A stretch of 64,000 nucleotides of DNA from Gerris lacustris (lineage: Eukaryota > Arthropoda > Insecta > Hemiptera > Gerridae): positions 59,829,307 through 59,893,306 of the forward strand of contig OX578276.1 of the NCBI GenBank assembly GCA_951217055.1. Direction: 5' to 3'. Numbering within the stretch: position 1 is the first letter of the stretch; each line of letters starts with the position of its first letter. The position numbers and the translations under genes are program-made. The notes under the pieces are model-generated. The model was not told the DNA's origin, made no database searches, and worked only from the letters and a program-made list of their open reading frames with translations. Of the stretch, positions 22,466 to 34,093 are shown piece after piece.

Positions 22466-22509
22466 CAAACAACGTCTTCACACAATTTTTTGTGTGAAGA
22501 CGTTGTTTG
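22466..22509. repeat. Perfect 20-bp hairpin with TTTT loop
   Basis: CAAACAACGTCTTCACACAA (22466-22485), loop TTTT, then its exact complement (22490-22509). No gene lies next to it for which it could be a terminator. Confidence 0.9.
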
Positions 22510-22510
22510 G

Positions 22511-23176
22511 TTATTAAACTACACCTCTTTCATGATGAGTCGAGGATATTAATTTCAACCTTCTGCGCACATTTAATTTTGAATGTAAACAAATTTGACA
22601 CCGCTGTTGTTTTCGAAACATGCCCAAACTATACCATACTTTCATTTCCTAGTGAGGTAACATTATTTTAAGGGCTTTATAAGCTCACATCCTAAGTTAT
22701 TTGTAATATCTTTATAACTTTTAGATCATTATGATTTATTTTATACTCATGTAAACATTCGTCCAATGATCTATTTTCTCCACTAATTGACAGGCGTTTT
22801 TAAAGTTAAACTCTTGTAAATAATAAGTTAATTTTTAGCAATATAATATAGTATAAATAAATACAATATAATTTATATTAGTAAGTGAAACATTATTATG
22901 TATATGTACAAATAATTCAGTGAAACTTCTCTTTACGGGCACTTCTAAATAGCAAACATTTCTCTAACACAGACTTTTTGTAATTCCGTTTCAGTTTATG
23001 CATTGTTGCAGCAAATTTTGTCTTAATATAGCATACCCCATATCAAATAGCTCACCCAATTGTTATGTAAATTTCTGAGAAATATTTATGGTAATAGTAA
23101 ATTAGTTATTTATCAGGGCGGTAATGTTTTTGATCCTCCGAAATTCTTTAGTCCTAATCATAGAGATGTGTTATCA
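22511..23176. other. AT-rich spacer
   Basis: Nothing recognised. Confidence 0.45.
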
Positions 23177-23618
23177 CTAAGGCGGTATTCTTTTATAAGG
23201 TTCCGTAAATCACGTCTGTATAATGCCTAAAAATGTTGTCTCTTTATGCAATTAAATTATAATTTAAAACTAAATATCTAATGTTAAAATTTTATTTGTT
23301 ATATTTTTTAATTTATTTATTTAATTTACTTTATTTATTTAATTTAACTTAATTATTTAATTTAAATAACAAAAAGGAAAGATAGAATAAACAAAGGTTT
23401 TTGTTTTAAAATAATTATAAATATCATGATAAAATTAGCGGCCGCCCCCAGGTTCAAGCATCAGCTTTTTTGGGGGCGCTTAGCGCTTACCTACATCATT
23501 GTAAAAAGAGATATACGAGTATATGGATTATATAAATTTAAAGAAGAGATCTAAGATATCAATTTTATTTAAAATTGTAAAAAATTTAAATTACTGCTTC
23601 TAAAGGATACCGCCTTAG
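23177..23618. mobile_element. MITE with AGGCGGTAT terminal repeats
   Basis: TAAGGCGGTATTCTTTTA at the left and the complement of TAAGGCGGTATCCTTTA at the right, about 24 bp with few mismatches. TA lies at both junctions, fitting a TA duplication. The interior holds a GC-rich hairpin, GCCGCCCCCA ... TGGGGGCGC (23440-23480). No ORF. Superfamily not certain. Confidence 0.6.
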
Positions 23619-24654
23619 CGGTAAATAGTTTAAAATAAATTTATTTCAGGAAATGTTATGCTACTGATTTAATGTTTTAGTAAAATTAATATTAAGAAAT
23701 TATAAAATAATTTTACTCTTTTATTTATTTTACCACAGAAATGTATTGGTTTTGATTATTAATATTACCATTCAATGAATCTTATTACTTTTACTTTACA
23801 TATCCTCTTTTGTGTTTGCAATTTATGGTTTATATGTTTTTAATAGAGGACACAATTTTACTCCTCACTGCTGTTCGCTATAGAAAAATTGAATTGTATT
23901 TCTTGACGAATAATAATAATTTATTAATATGCCCATAATTATAAAATAGTGTCCACACGAGTAAATGGTAAGAGGCAGTAGATATAGAATTTGAAAAATA
24001 AGTCTGAAGAATTTATTTAATTTGTTATATGATTAATTTATTGAGGCTTGTCAGACACATGTTAAACGATGTATATAGGTTTTTAGAATTATACATAAAT
24101 CAATGATAAAATAGTTAAAGATCCGATTCACTAAATTTTATCAATCTTTTTTTTCTTAATGTATTTGCAATGTATCTTAAATTAGCCTAAATAATTAGCT
24201 ATAATTTTCAAAATTAATTTATTGAAACCTTCGTTGTTAAAGAAAAAAATATGGCAGCAATCCAATGTAGGTATTACATAAATCATCTTTAAAAACTACA
24301 CTGAAACTACACTGAAAGGTGGAATTAGTTTCCATTAAGTAAACTCTTTAATTTATTATAGCTAATATAAGCATTATTTTATAATAATTATAATTATTGT
24401 TACATAGGTATTTTTTTATAAGTCGTCAAAAAAAGGTTTTGCGGTAAATTTGAAATTTATAAATCGAAGATTTGTAAATTTGTAGATGATTAACCTTGAG
24501 CTTATGTTCTTGTGTGTTGTTACAATTAGCTTTGTGTCATATTATGTGTTGTTACAATTAGGAGCTGTAAGTGATAAGTTCGTTTTTGGAACAGAAATCT
24601 ACAAGTTAAACATATTATCTTATTGTCATTGACAATTGCTTATCATCAATATTG
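23619..24654. other. AT-rich spacer
   Basis: Nothing recognised except short A/T runs. Confidence 0.45.
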
Positions 24655-24885
24655 TAAAGCCAGGTTTACACCACAATTACTAACAAATATTAACATCATT
24701 GTTTTTTAATAACTACGTTAATAAGAAATAAAGTTACTAACAAAATTTTGCTAACAAAATAGTAGTTTGACTTTTTGTTTATTAATATTTTGCTACATCT
24801 CGACGCTCGCTTGATCAGCTGGGTGCGAAATCTCGATTATATGTCGGTAAAATTTGATCGTAATTCTGCTGTAAACCAGGCTTAA
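24655..24885. mobile_element. Harbinger-like MITE with TAA duplication
   Basis: AGCCAGGTTTACA (24658) and TGTAAACCAGGCT (ending 24882) form terminal inverted repeats, flanked by TAA on both sides. A TWA duplication is the PIF/Harbinger hallmark. The 225-bp body has no ORF. The downstream 24890-25135 holds partly inverted relatives (GTTAGTAAC, GGTGTGGTTT), so a larger composite is possible. Confidence 0.6.
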
Positions 24886-25139
24886 CACGAGTGATAATAC
24901 AAAAATGTAACCGTAACCAACATACTTTGACCATTACAAGTCCATTACAGACTTTTAGTGGCTAGAAAAATCTTGTTAATAACATGATATTTCTGGTGCT
25001 AACACAGCGACACAGCGTGGTGTTGGTTACAAATTCTAAAGCGTTTTTCAAAATGTTAATAACAATTATTGTTAGCATTAGCAACATCTGTTAGTAACTC
25101 TGAGGCTATACATAAAACTCGCGTCTGGTGTGGTTTCAG

Positions 25140-26300
25140 TATAAAAGAAGGCTTCCTCTGAGAGATAATTAAAAATAGAGTGGAACATGATAAAAATTAA
25201 TTATTTATGTAACAAAGTTCTAATTAAAATTCTTAGATAGCATTTATTAAACGCGTAGTGTATTATTTATTTAAGGTACATGTGGTACTTATTGTTGGGT
25301 TCTTTATAATTCTGGTAGAGTAGGCTAGTGATAGTTAGACCTCCCAGAAAGGTAAGTATATCTCCATGCTTGAGGACTCGGTGTAATGTTACCTCTATCC
25401 TAGCTCTAGCGTCTTACGCCTTCTTCTATATAATTTGTTTTCACGCTATGCCACTATGTTAAATGGTAATATACTAGACAAGATAAACCCCATGAAAATT
25501 TCAACTCAACTAACCTGTCAATCAAATTAATAACCCTTTATTATACTTTAAGTATATCCCACCTATCTATAATTCTCTTCTAACTGTTCGCCTATCAGTA
25601 TTATTTTTTATCACCTCGATCTTTGCCTCAAGCTGTTCTGCTTGATTTTTAAATTGGGAATGAACAGTTCTGTTAAACCTCTATATTATTGTGAAATTGC
25701 CTTATTATGTGCTTATTACGAAAGAGATCAATGTATGGCCGCAGATATTTGGACGTATAGTTTATGTTTTCATTGAGACAAATTATATTTCATCGCTGGA
25801 ATGCTTTCAGTTCCTTATTTTGTTACGTACGTTTGCCCTCCTTTTTTCCCAAACAGGAATTTAATGCCTTATAATATTTCAAATTTATTGTGATACTTTA
25901 GCGTTAACACATGTTTTTAGTTATCATCAAAATTATTAGGCCAATAAACTTCACTATTAATAAGAACAAGCCGTCAATTTATGTGATTATTCTATATGAT
26001 ATATGATTATTTTACTTTAAACCTTTAAGTAGTGTTTTATGTATTGTAAAAAATCCTCTGGTCTTGATCCACGTAGCCATGATAGTCCTGCCTATAAGGT
26101 TAACGGTTTACTTTTTTATTTATAATTTTACACAAAATTATATAATATGAGCTTATTATTTATTACTATTAATTGCTTATTTTTAATAAAAAAAAGTTTG
26201 CTCTTTTATTTACGTCCAGAACAACAACACATAATTAGTTTATTTTAGGACGAGGAACCGGCCACTTAACTTATCTACTCGATATGATCATTAGTGTGTA
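25140..26300. other. AT-rich spacer
   Basis: No feature recognised. Confidence 0.45.
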
Positions 26301-26309
26301 ACATGTATC

Positions 26310-26425
26310 TCCTGTCTGGGATTAGAACACGTTCAGATCTAGTGCTGATGGGTCCGAACCTGGGTATAGGGCTTCTGCCTCTAGGTTTGCTGAGGTTGCG
26401 CACCTCGGGCAGGCAAAGCAGTCGT
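26310..26425 (-). other. tRNA-derived SINE-like segment
   Basis: On the minus strand CCCAGGTTCGGACCC resembles a B box, and a second B-box-like GTTCTAATCCC lies 30-40 bp downstream. The sequence is markedly GC-richer than its surroundings. No convincing A box or cloverleaf was found. Confidence 0.3.
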
Positions 26426-26675
26426 ATCCGTCTTCTAGCAACCACTAAGATCTAAGTGCACAGACACGACATATTGTTATACTTATTGTTAATTGTTTTT
26501 CACGATAGACAATACAGACCAATCATTATTACACGTTTTCAAATCAGATTGAGTTTTTTATTTTATACGAACATTTTTCATCTGCAGCTGTTTCGAAAAC
26601 GAGATACAACACCTAGGTTTCAGGCGACAAAGCGCTGGTCCCCTTATCTTATTAATATTATTAAATAAATATCTG

Positions 26676-26765
26676 GGGGCACGGCGGTGCCCCGGCCAAG
26701 TCGAGCCCAGCCGTACCATCCTTTACTGGAACGCATCTCAAGGCATTTTGGACCCCCCGCTATTA
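26676..26765. other. GC-rich patch with GGGGCAC hairpin
   Basis: GGGGCAC-GGCG-GTGCCCC (26676-26693) is a perfect 7-bp stem at the start of a GC-rich patch of about 90 bp. Probably the end of a decayed repeat. Confidence 0.5.
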
Positions 26766-27107
26766 TCCTATTGAAGATACTTAGATATTTAAAACTAATT
26801 TTAATTTTATGTTTATGACAAATCGAAGTTCATAAAATATATGAGCCTAAAGTTTTGTTATTTTGTCACTCACTCATCATAATTCTAAGGCACTTCTAAC
26901 ATTCCATGAAACTTGAAATTTAGTTTATAGGTAGAATTTACAAATAAAGGAAAAATTCAAAAATCCGCAAAAATCTGTTTCTTTGCCCATTTAAAGGCTA
27001 TTATAAAATCCGCCTATTCAACATTAATTAAAACTTGCGCTACCTAGAAGAGGACTTTCAAACTAAATAATTATTTTACTCCCATTAATAGAATTTTACA
27101 TTGAAAT

Positions 27108-28745
27108 AAGCTCAGAGTAAGGAAGGGGTAGAGGGAACAATACTATAGAATCGGGGTCTCAAAAAGTGGTTCATTATGCGACACTCATATATACTAAACC
27201 TACCAAGTGGCAGTTTGGTGAAACAATGTCGATATCTCGATAAAAACTCTAAATTTATCTGATGTCAGCTGATAAGGATAAGAATAATGTGATATTTTCT
27301 TACGTCATTTAATATTTTAATACAGTTTTCTTTATAAATACATATTAACTTAAATGTTTGTTGTTAACCGTATTAATTATCTAAAGGCGCAGTTACGTTG
27401 TTAATAACATGCAATAGTTCCTAGATAACCAAAAGCTATCTTATATAAAACAAAATCGTCTTCTAAAGCAATCACATCAGATGTTTCTCTTACATATTTG
27501 ATATTTTGACATATTTGACATTTCGATAATAAAACAATCAAACAAAGCACAAGATGAGGTTAAAGGTTTTGTTGACAAGCGTCCGTGGGCACGGAAGGAC
27601 AAGGCAGAGATATATTAATTTATTATTTTTGAAAATGAAGTATACAGTATACAAGTTTTCGTTTTGCGTTAGCTGTCACATTAGTTCCACTTTTAGCTGT
27701 AGTATGAGGTGCGGTACCATCGGGCCAACTTGGGCAAACCCACCCTAGGGAGTCGGACAGGGCTGGGACAAGGTATAGACCAATAGAGATGACTAGTAAT
27801 GACGTCACAAGATGGCGTAAGCTTTCGATAATTTATTCGATTCGGTTTGTTAGGTTCCTTTTCCTTATCACCTGTTATCAATCCCATGTAAAATGGATGG
27901 GAGAATATTATCGAGAGAATAGATCTTATATTATTATACTCGTTAATATAGATAACAAAAAATACACAAATAATAATAGTAATAACAGTCTGCTCTTTGT
28001 CTCGTCATCAACGTCTTTTTCCTAGGCTGATCAGTGATCTATTGTATAGTATATAATTATGTTCTAACATCGGTTAAATATAATGCACATTGTAAGTAAC
28101 CAGGAACAAAATATTATTAGCAAATAATCTTTTATTACCTGGCAGATTAAGTATCACTATCTTTCTAAAATCCTGTACCCTGAGTATACTTCATTGAGTT
28201 TCAAAACTTAAGGAAAATTTATTTTCGGACACACAATATGAACACGAACACACCCTGTGAATTTTTATGGCAACAGGAAATACAAAAATCAAGTATAAAG
28301 ATTAATAACTCAAATAGCTTTTTCGATGATATGACCCTTCACACAAATACTCATTTTAAATAACTGAAACGAAAGTTTTTAATGTTTTCTTTGTTACACT
28401 CGTTAAAAAAGACTTGGTACAACAATGTTCAAAGGGTGAAAACTCTTATAAATCAATAATAATTTAATAATTAATTATTTAAAAAGTTGAGAAAATTCTC
28501 CCATTCATTTTACATGGGTTTGATAAGAGGGGATAAGAAAAAGGAACTAACAAACACTGAGTTAAATTTTCGAAAGCTTTTGTGACGTCACACTAATCAT
28601 CTCTATAAGACAAGGGCCAGTGACCACGTGATCGTGTTGTTGTCACATTAGTTCGGATTGAGCTCGCTAGAGAGGTTTAGTATATGGGTGTCGCAAAATG
28701 AACCACTTTTCAAATCGCATTGCTCCCTCTACCCCTTCCTTGCTC
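27108..28745. mobile_element. 1.6-kb composite with long inverted arms
   Basis: Outer ends: CTCAGAGTAAGGAAGGGGTA at 27111 and its near-complement CTTGCTCTGAGG at 28740. Inner arms 27780-27910 and 28490-28620 share GACGTCACAA, AAGCTTTCGA, and a TCCTTTTCCTTATC/GATAAGAAAAAGG block. The left arm carries about 470 bp not matched on the right (27210-27680). No transposase is seen; the small frames inside are not conserved between arms. Likely a decayed fold-back DNA transposon. Confidence 0.55.
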
Positions 28746-28960
28746 TGAGGAAATAAGTGACGTTGACACTGATTTGACAGTATTATTGTTCGAGATAATT
28801 ATTTAGTTCAATTTGGTTCAATTTAAACACTCACAGCGTTCCATACCCTGTCTTAGTGTTTGAAACCCTTTCTTCTAAACAATTCCTATTATTCCTACTA
28901 CTCTTTATTTCCTAATATTTCTTTCATTATCTTTCTATTATATACTTAAAAAAAGAAGTC

Positions 28961-29511
28961 AAATCCGAACAAAAACACTAGTGTAAATAAATAAGCCTAG
29001 TCTCGCGTTGTGAGATCATAGGTTTAGCCAAGTCTCCCACTGTCCGAGTAAGTTCTACTAGGTCTAATTTATCCAGTGCAGGCACATGATGTTTTTCTAT
29101 CCCTATCTCTATTCTCTTTCCCAAATCACTCTACACGTTTTAATTTAAAAACATTTTCTGACTTGGCAAATGCAAGCGCACACCCCAAAGTAGCTAAACT
29201 TAAATGCAGTGTCGTGTACCAATTTGTATCCTTGTGCTGCGACGCTCAAATGAAAAAATAATTTTTATTTTTTGATTTAAGTTTGTGGTGTGTATAGGCC
29301 AAGTCAGAAACTGTTTTTAAATTTAAACGTATAGAGTGATTTGGAAAAGAGAATAGAGAGAGGGATAGACAAACATCATGTGCTTGCACTGGATAAATTA
29401 GACCTAGTAGAACTTACTCGGACAGTGGGAGACTTGGCTAAACCTATGATCTCACAACGTTTAACGCGAGACTTGGCTTATTTTATTACACTAGTGTTTT
29501 TGTTGGGATTT
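28961..29511. mobile_element. Inverted-repeat element, arms about 205 bp
   Basis: 28961-29167 pairs with 29298-29511: AAAAACACTAGTGTAA at one end, CTAGTGTTTTTGTT at the other, and inner CTGACTTGGC / GCCAAGTCAG. Spacer 130 bp. The frames of about 60 residues in each arm are mirror images, not genes. No clear target duplication. Confidence 0.65.
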
Positions 29512-30572
29512 TATTTATTCTTAATGGAATAAAGATTATTCTATAGAGCTCTACATTACAGTATTTAGAACTTCAAATGATTTATCAACTATCGTAAAAA
29601 CTGAAATCTACAAATCTTTCGCTCATATATTCATTATTTAGAAGTTATCAATTATTATATTGCTCATATTATTATTATTTTTATATTGCTTATATTATTT
29701 TAGGCCTGAAGATTCCAAGGCATGGTATAATAGAGAAAAAAACAAGTTTAATTGTTTTATTTGTAATATACATTTTAAGCATTATTTAATATTGATTTAG
29801 CTAGTTAATGCGCTTTTTGATTATCCGCCTGTAGATAATTAGGCATATTGTATGGAGAAAAATAAGTACACGGAATGCGGATGTAGATAGTCTAAGAAGG
29901 ATCTCATTATTTTAGCTTTAGGTGTTAAAAATAAGTGTCCCGTGACACACTTTATAAGTGTGAAGAGAATTTTAAAACTGTTGATCGAGCCAGCCTTTAT
30001 TTGTTGGTACCTTCATCGTGTAAGCTATGAGACCATTGGAACAATCGGTGTTTTGTGTATGGGTTATTCGAAGCACTTTCTTCTCGGGAACTGTTAATTT
30101 CTTGGACTTGAAGCTTTGTGTACATAGTAAAACCGTGTCGAGTATAGGTCAGATGGAATATCAGTATTGTGAGATATAACGGTGCCTGTGTAAGTAGGGT
30201 AAGTACAGAGAGAATGCAAGCGGTGGGCACCTCCTCTTGTAGGTTGGCACCTGGGATGCTGTGACAGGTCCCGTTGGCACGCTCTCAAGGCTGTGAACCT
30301 GACCTCACATGTCGCTCTTTCACGCTCTGTACCAATATAACCGTTACATATTTTCAATTGACTCATGTCAAGACTACCCATTCAACTGTTGGCACAAACA
30401 ATGTACACACCATTATCTACTATTATTGTTCCTCATGCCACTGCCAAAAACTTGTCCAGCGATTCAAAGAACTTAAATATTCAATTTATTTTTAACCTAA
30501 TGTAGGTAGAATTAGCTTGAATTTTACGGTTTTTATAATCTATATATTTTAGTCCTGTATAAACAATTTAAT
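29512..30572. other. Non-coding stretch with a GC-richer island
   Basis: 30180-30330 is GC-richer and open in two frames on the minus strand. No splice-bounded exon or domain was recognised, so I leave it unassigned. Confidence 0.35.
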
Positions 30573-31157
30573 AAAATAGACTGTCAATTGGTGTGGCACA
30601 TAGCTTCCTCGCATCCTATCACGTACTTTATAGATTTTATGCTTTTACAAGCCATTATTGTCTAATTTGTTTAATAAGTTTCACCTGTTTTTTTAATCTG
30701 TCAAAATTGTTTTGATTTTTTACTTGAATTGAAGTATCAATTAAGCAAAATTTAAAGAGCGCAGATGGTTAAAAGTAATCTGCGGGCTACTTTTGATAAA
30801 CTATAAAAGTTTCATACAAACCACATAACTACTTTTGAAACTATAGGTGTAAATTAATGTATGTTTGTGCTCATGTGAAAGAGAAACAAATGGGCGCAGA
30901 AGGTTGAAACCTTTATGGGCCAACCATGGGCTACTCATGATCTACCACCAAAATTTAATTAATATTGGACGTGTGGTTTTTAAGAAATGTTGGTTTGCAA
31001 AAATTGAACGACAGACCGACCAACAGACACGGAACCAAAAATGATCCCTGATGTCTGAAACAGATTTCTTTCTTGGAATCTTTGAAATCGGAGACCTAAA
31101 TATTTTTCGTTCTTCAGAACGATCACATAGTTTCCTTTACCTTCGGTAAGCTGGGAA
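30573..31157 (-). mobile_element. Helitron-like repeat, subfamily B, reverse copy
   Basis: Starts (3' end of the element) with AAAATAGACTGTCAATTGG and GTGGCACATAGCTTCCTCGC. Ends with the 5' hairpin, complement of CTTCCCAGCTTACCG, near 31130-31157. Contains the GTTTCAGACATCAGGG phrase in reverse. Confidence 0.7.
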
Positions 31158-32368
31158 GCAAAAATAGTAATAAGATGCAGTATTAGAATCTTTAGATAAT
31201 TTCGATTACTCCTAGTGTAACTAAATCCATTTGTTTTAGGATTATGCTTCCGGAGTATGTCGATTTTATAGAAATAATAGAAATAAAATTGCTAAATTAA
31301 GCTAAATTTGCTTTCTTTAAAAAATTTCAGAATTATTTGAATTTATATGCAAAACAGTTGATTTTTTGTTTTTTACAAGCTTTTATTTAACTTGCAATGT
31401 TTGTATGTATGTATGTTCGGGTAAAATCTTGCAACTGAATTTTAAAGCAGTTATCCTCAACCGATTGATTTGAAATTTTGCATACTCGTTTCGTTTGGAT
31501 GACAATGCATGGTTAGCTTAGTGACGTCATTCTAAATTCAATATCGCGGCCTAGTTATTTTTTTATCACACCCATGATATGGGTATCAAGTGAAAGGGTT
31601 TGGTGAGAAGAATATGAATAAACGCTTGTATTTAAAAATATTTTTTAAAATCAACTTATTTTACTTTTGTAATAATTTTTATATTATTGTACACAATAAG
31701 TTAATGAAAAAAAAAATGTATCTGTGTAATTAAGAGTAAATTATTTTAATGTCACATCTATATCATATATTATAATTAATTATTTTTTTAATCGTTGAGT
31801 TTTTAATAGTAAAATATTATTTTATAAACTTGGACTAAATTATATTTTAGATAAATGCTGACGTCTTAAACGTCAGTAATGAATAATAGTTGTAACTATG
31901 ATAGTCCAATTACTCTAACGATATTTTCTGAGTAGACTGTTAAATCAAAGGACTCATAAAACCATCGTATATATTTGATCGCTAAATACTCCTTTTAGTA
32001 CCGGTCGTATTTTAACTTCCCAGTCATATTTTCAAATTAAATATGTTTACTGGAAGCAAGCCAAAGATTAAGTGCGATATTCTCTTATCCTAGCAAACGA
32101 TTATTTTAAATTAGATCTATCCTGTGTAAATATAGTTTAAATCTGTGTCACGTGTATATTTTTATCATCTTTTTTGATCCTATGAAATAACACCAACCAT
32201 CATGAAATAACAAGTTTATTTTGATAATTTATTCCTTTTTAGTGGAAAGATAAAATTTAAATGTATGTTGCTGCTTTTTTTTGTTTTTTTTTTTTTGTTT
32301 TGTTTCAATAAACTACAATTTTTTTAATTTTTTAAGTTTTTGGTAGTATTAGTACTATGGAAAGTTTA
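31158..32368. other. AT-rich sequence, possible decayed repeat
   Basis: 31385-31570 (TGTATGTATGTTCGGG, then TCAACCGATTGATTTGAAAT) has the look of dispersed repeats in this window but I could not match it to another copy. The rest is plain AT-rich DNA. Confidence 0.35.
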
Positions 32369-32812
32369 AATTTCAATTTAATTCAAATTATAATTATTAT
32401 TAACTACGGGAAACAGACAGAGAAAAATAGTCTCGAGCGCCGGGATTCTAACCACGGGCCTCCTATATATCCAATACAGGCACTCTAACAAACTAAGCTA
32501 CACTGTAGAATAATTTCCTCTGTCCACAGGTACAGGTACTAATTGAGTACTTTATAATTATAAAAGCGTTAATTCTCGGTCTAGTTCTATTGTCGTAAAT
32601 GTTGACTTCTAGACTTGTGGAAAAATTGAATGCTTAAATTCGGGACTAGGTATCATTAACGACAGAGGAAATTATTCTCCAGTGTAGCTTAGTTGGTTAG
32701 AGCGCGTGTAATGGATATATAGGAGGCCCGTGGTTCGAATCCCGGCGCTTGAGTCTATTTTTCTCTGTCTGCCTCCCTTAGTTAATAATAATTATAATTT
32801 GATTTAAAACAC
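32369..32812. mobile_element. Inverted pair of tRNA-like sequences
   Basis: Arms of about 144 bp (32381-32524 and 32661-32804) each contain a tRNA-like segment. Plus copy at about 32680-32751: TAGCTTAGTTGGTTAGAGCG (A-box-like) and GTGGTTCGAATCCC (B-box). Minus copy at about 32437-32508 has the same layout with GGTTAGAATCC. Acceptor ends do not pair and the T-stem is imperfect, so neither is a normal tRNA. AAAGTTTA occurs at 32361-32368 and 32813-32820 and may be an 8-bp target duplication. Confidence 0.6.
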
Positions 32813-32820
32813 AAAGTTTA

Positions 32821-33745
32821 TGATATCAGTCAAGATATAACTTTCATTTTAAATTATGTTAGAAAAAATTCCCACTATAAAGGTATTATACGATAATATT
32901 TTATTATTTTTAAAAACAATCTTAAGGAGTTGCCGTTTGGGCTAAAAGAGTATAAATCTAAATAGTTGCCAAAAGCAGTTTCTCGACTACAGTTATTATG
33001 ACGTATTTAATTAAATTAAATTATTATGAATGCTACTTACAAAGACATAACTATAAAACTAGCAAAAAGAAAACAATTTTGACAGATTTAAAATAAAATG
33101 AGGGAAAAAATTAAATAAATTTGACAATAATGGATCGTAAAAGCAAAACGAAACAAGGATAAGTAATACTAATTGGCAGTCTATTTTAATATTTTTCGTT
33201 TTTTCTTTTTCTTTTAATTTTTCTTGGTTACAGATAACATTTTCATATGATTTGATACTGAATAAATTTTTAAAGGAATATCACAATTATCTAAATAAAA
33301 TACTATACTTTGTAAGATTCAAATATAACTCACTTTTAGCACTGAATAATAAAATGTAATCTTCTTGAAAATGATCCAAGGACGGAGGTTAAAATATCGT
33401 AAACTACTCAAGAATATTTTGTTTATAAAATATATGTATTCATATTTTTATCACTTCAGAATACAGTCTCGTCAAGTGAGATTAATGCGATAGCCTCCTC
33501 CTTGCCTAAAGAGTACCAACTAGGTACACTCTTTTTGTAATAATGGGAATCTTACTTTTACATTTGAATCTTACTCTTATCAAAGAAATTATATCCGCAC
33601 TTAAAACATAATTTTTTTGATAAGAGCTATTAACATTTGAAACTACATATTTATAAAAGACACATCATAGAGGAAATAAGACGTTATAATTTGTCAGACG
33701 TAGGTAAAACTGAAGAATCGGTCAGAAAAAAGGATAACAATACTT
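32821..33745. other. AT-rich sequence with a Helitron-like 3' fragment
   Basis: 33080-33195 holds the family 3' end (AAATAAATTTGACAATAATGG, then AATTGGCAGTCTATTTT). The remainder shows nothing. Confidence 0.5.
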
Positions 33746-33849
33746 TTATCTACGATTGATACGAAATATAAACATTATATCTCTGTTTAGATGCGTAGAA
33801 AGTGATTATTTACGTACTTGTATTCAATGCGCATGCGCGTCTCATGGTT

Positions 33850-33905
33850 CTGAAGAATTCCTCTTCTTTACCACGCTAGCGCGGTAATGAAGAGGAATTC
33901 TTCAG
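33850..33905. repeat. 56-bp palindrome centred on GCTAGC
   Basis: CTGAAGAATTCCTCTTC on the left is mirrored on the right with only a couple of mispairs. The reverse copy is at 37756-37811. Confidence 0.85.
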
Positions 33906-34003
33906 CTTTACGCACGATTAGCCAGTTTGTTTACATTTAACAAAACTAATTTGCTGTTCTTTTATTAAACTAACTTTTTATATCGAGTTTTTAGTGAAAA
34001 ACA

Positions 34004-34093
34004 ATGAATGAATCAAGTGGCTGTGACGAAAATGTAGAGAATAATACTCCTCCAGAAATAATTAATTCGGCAAAAAATACAACTCAAGATTAA
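34004..34093 (+). CDS. 29-residue ORF conserved in both MITE arms
   Basis: ATG to TAA, encoding a short acidic, Asn-rich peptide starting MNESSGCDENV and ending AKNTTQD. The minus-strand copy at 37568-37657 is intact with one replacement (Cys7 to Phe) and the same start and stop. No domain is recognised. It could be the first coding exon of the parent transposase kept in a deletion derivative, or chance. There is no obvious donor site at its end, and the stop codon is present in both copies. Confidence 0.25.
   Translation: MNESSGCDENVENNTPPEIINSAKNTTQD

Noticed and set aside
22466..22509. Rho-independent terminator
   Set aside because: No bacterial gene is present, the loop is TTTT, and there is no T run after the stem; likewise 40588-40620.
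30094..30381. 95-residue minus-strand ORF in a GC-richer island
   Set aside because: Overlapping open frames on both strands, no domain, and no convincing splice signals at its ends.
32680..32751. Functional tRNA gene
   Set aside because: Acceptor ends do not pair, the T-stem has mismatches and the anticodon loop is irregular.
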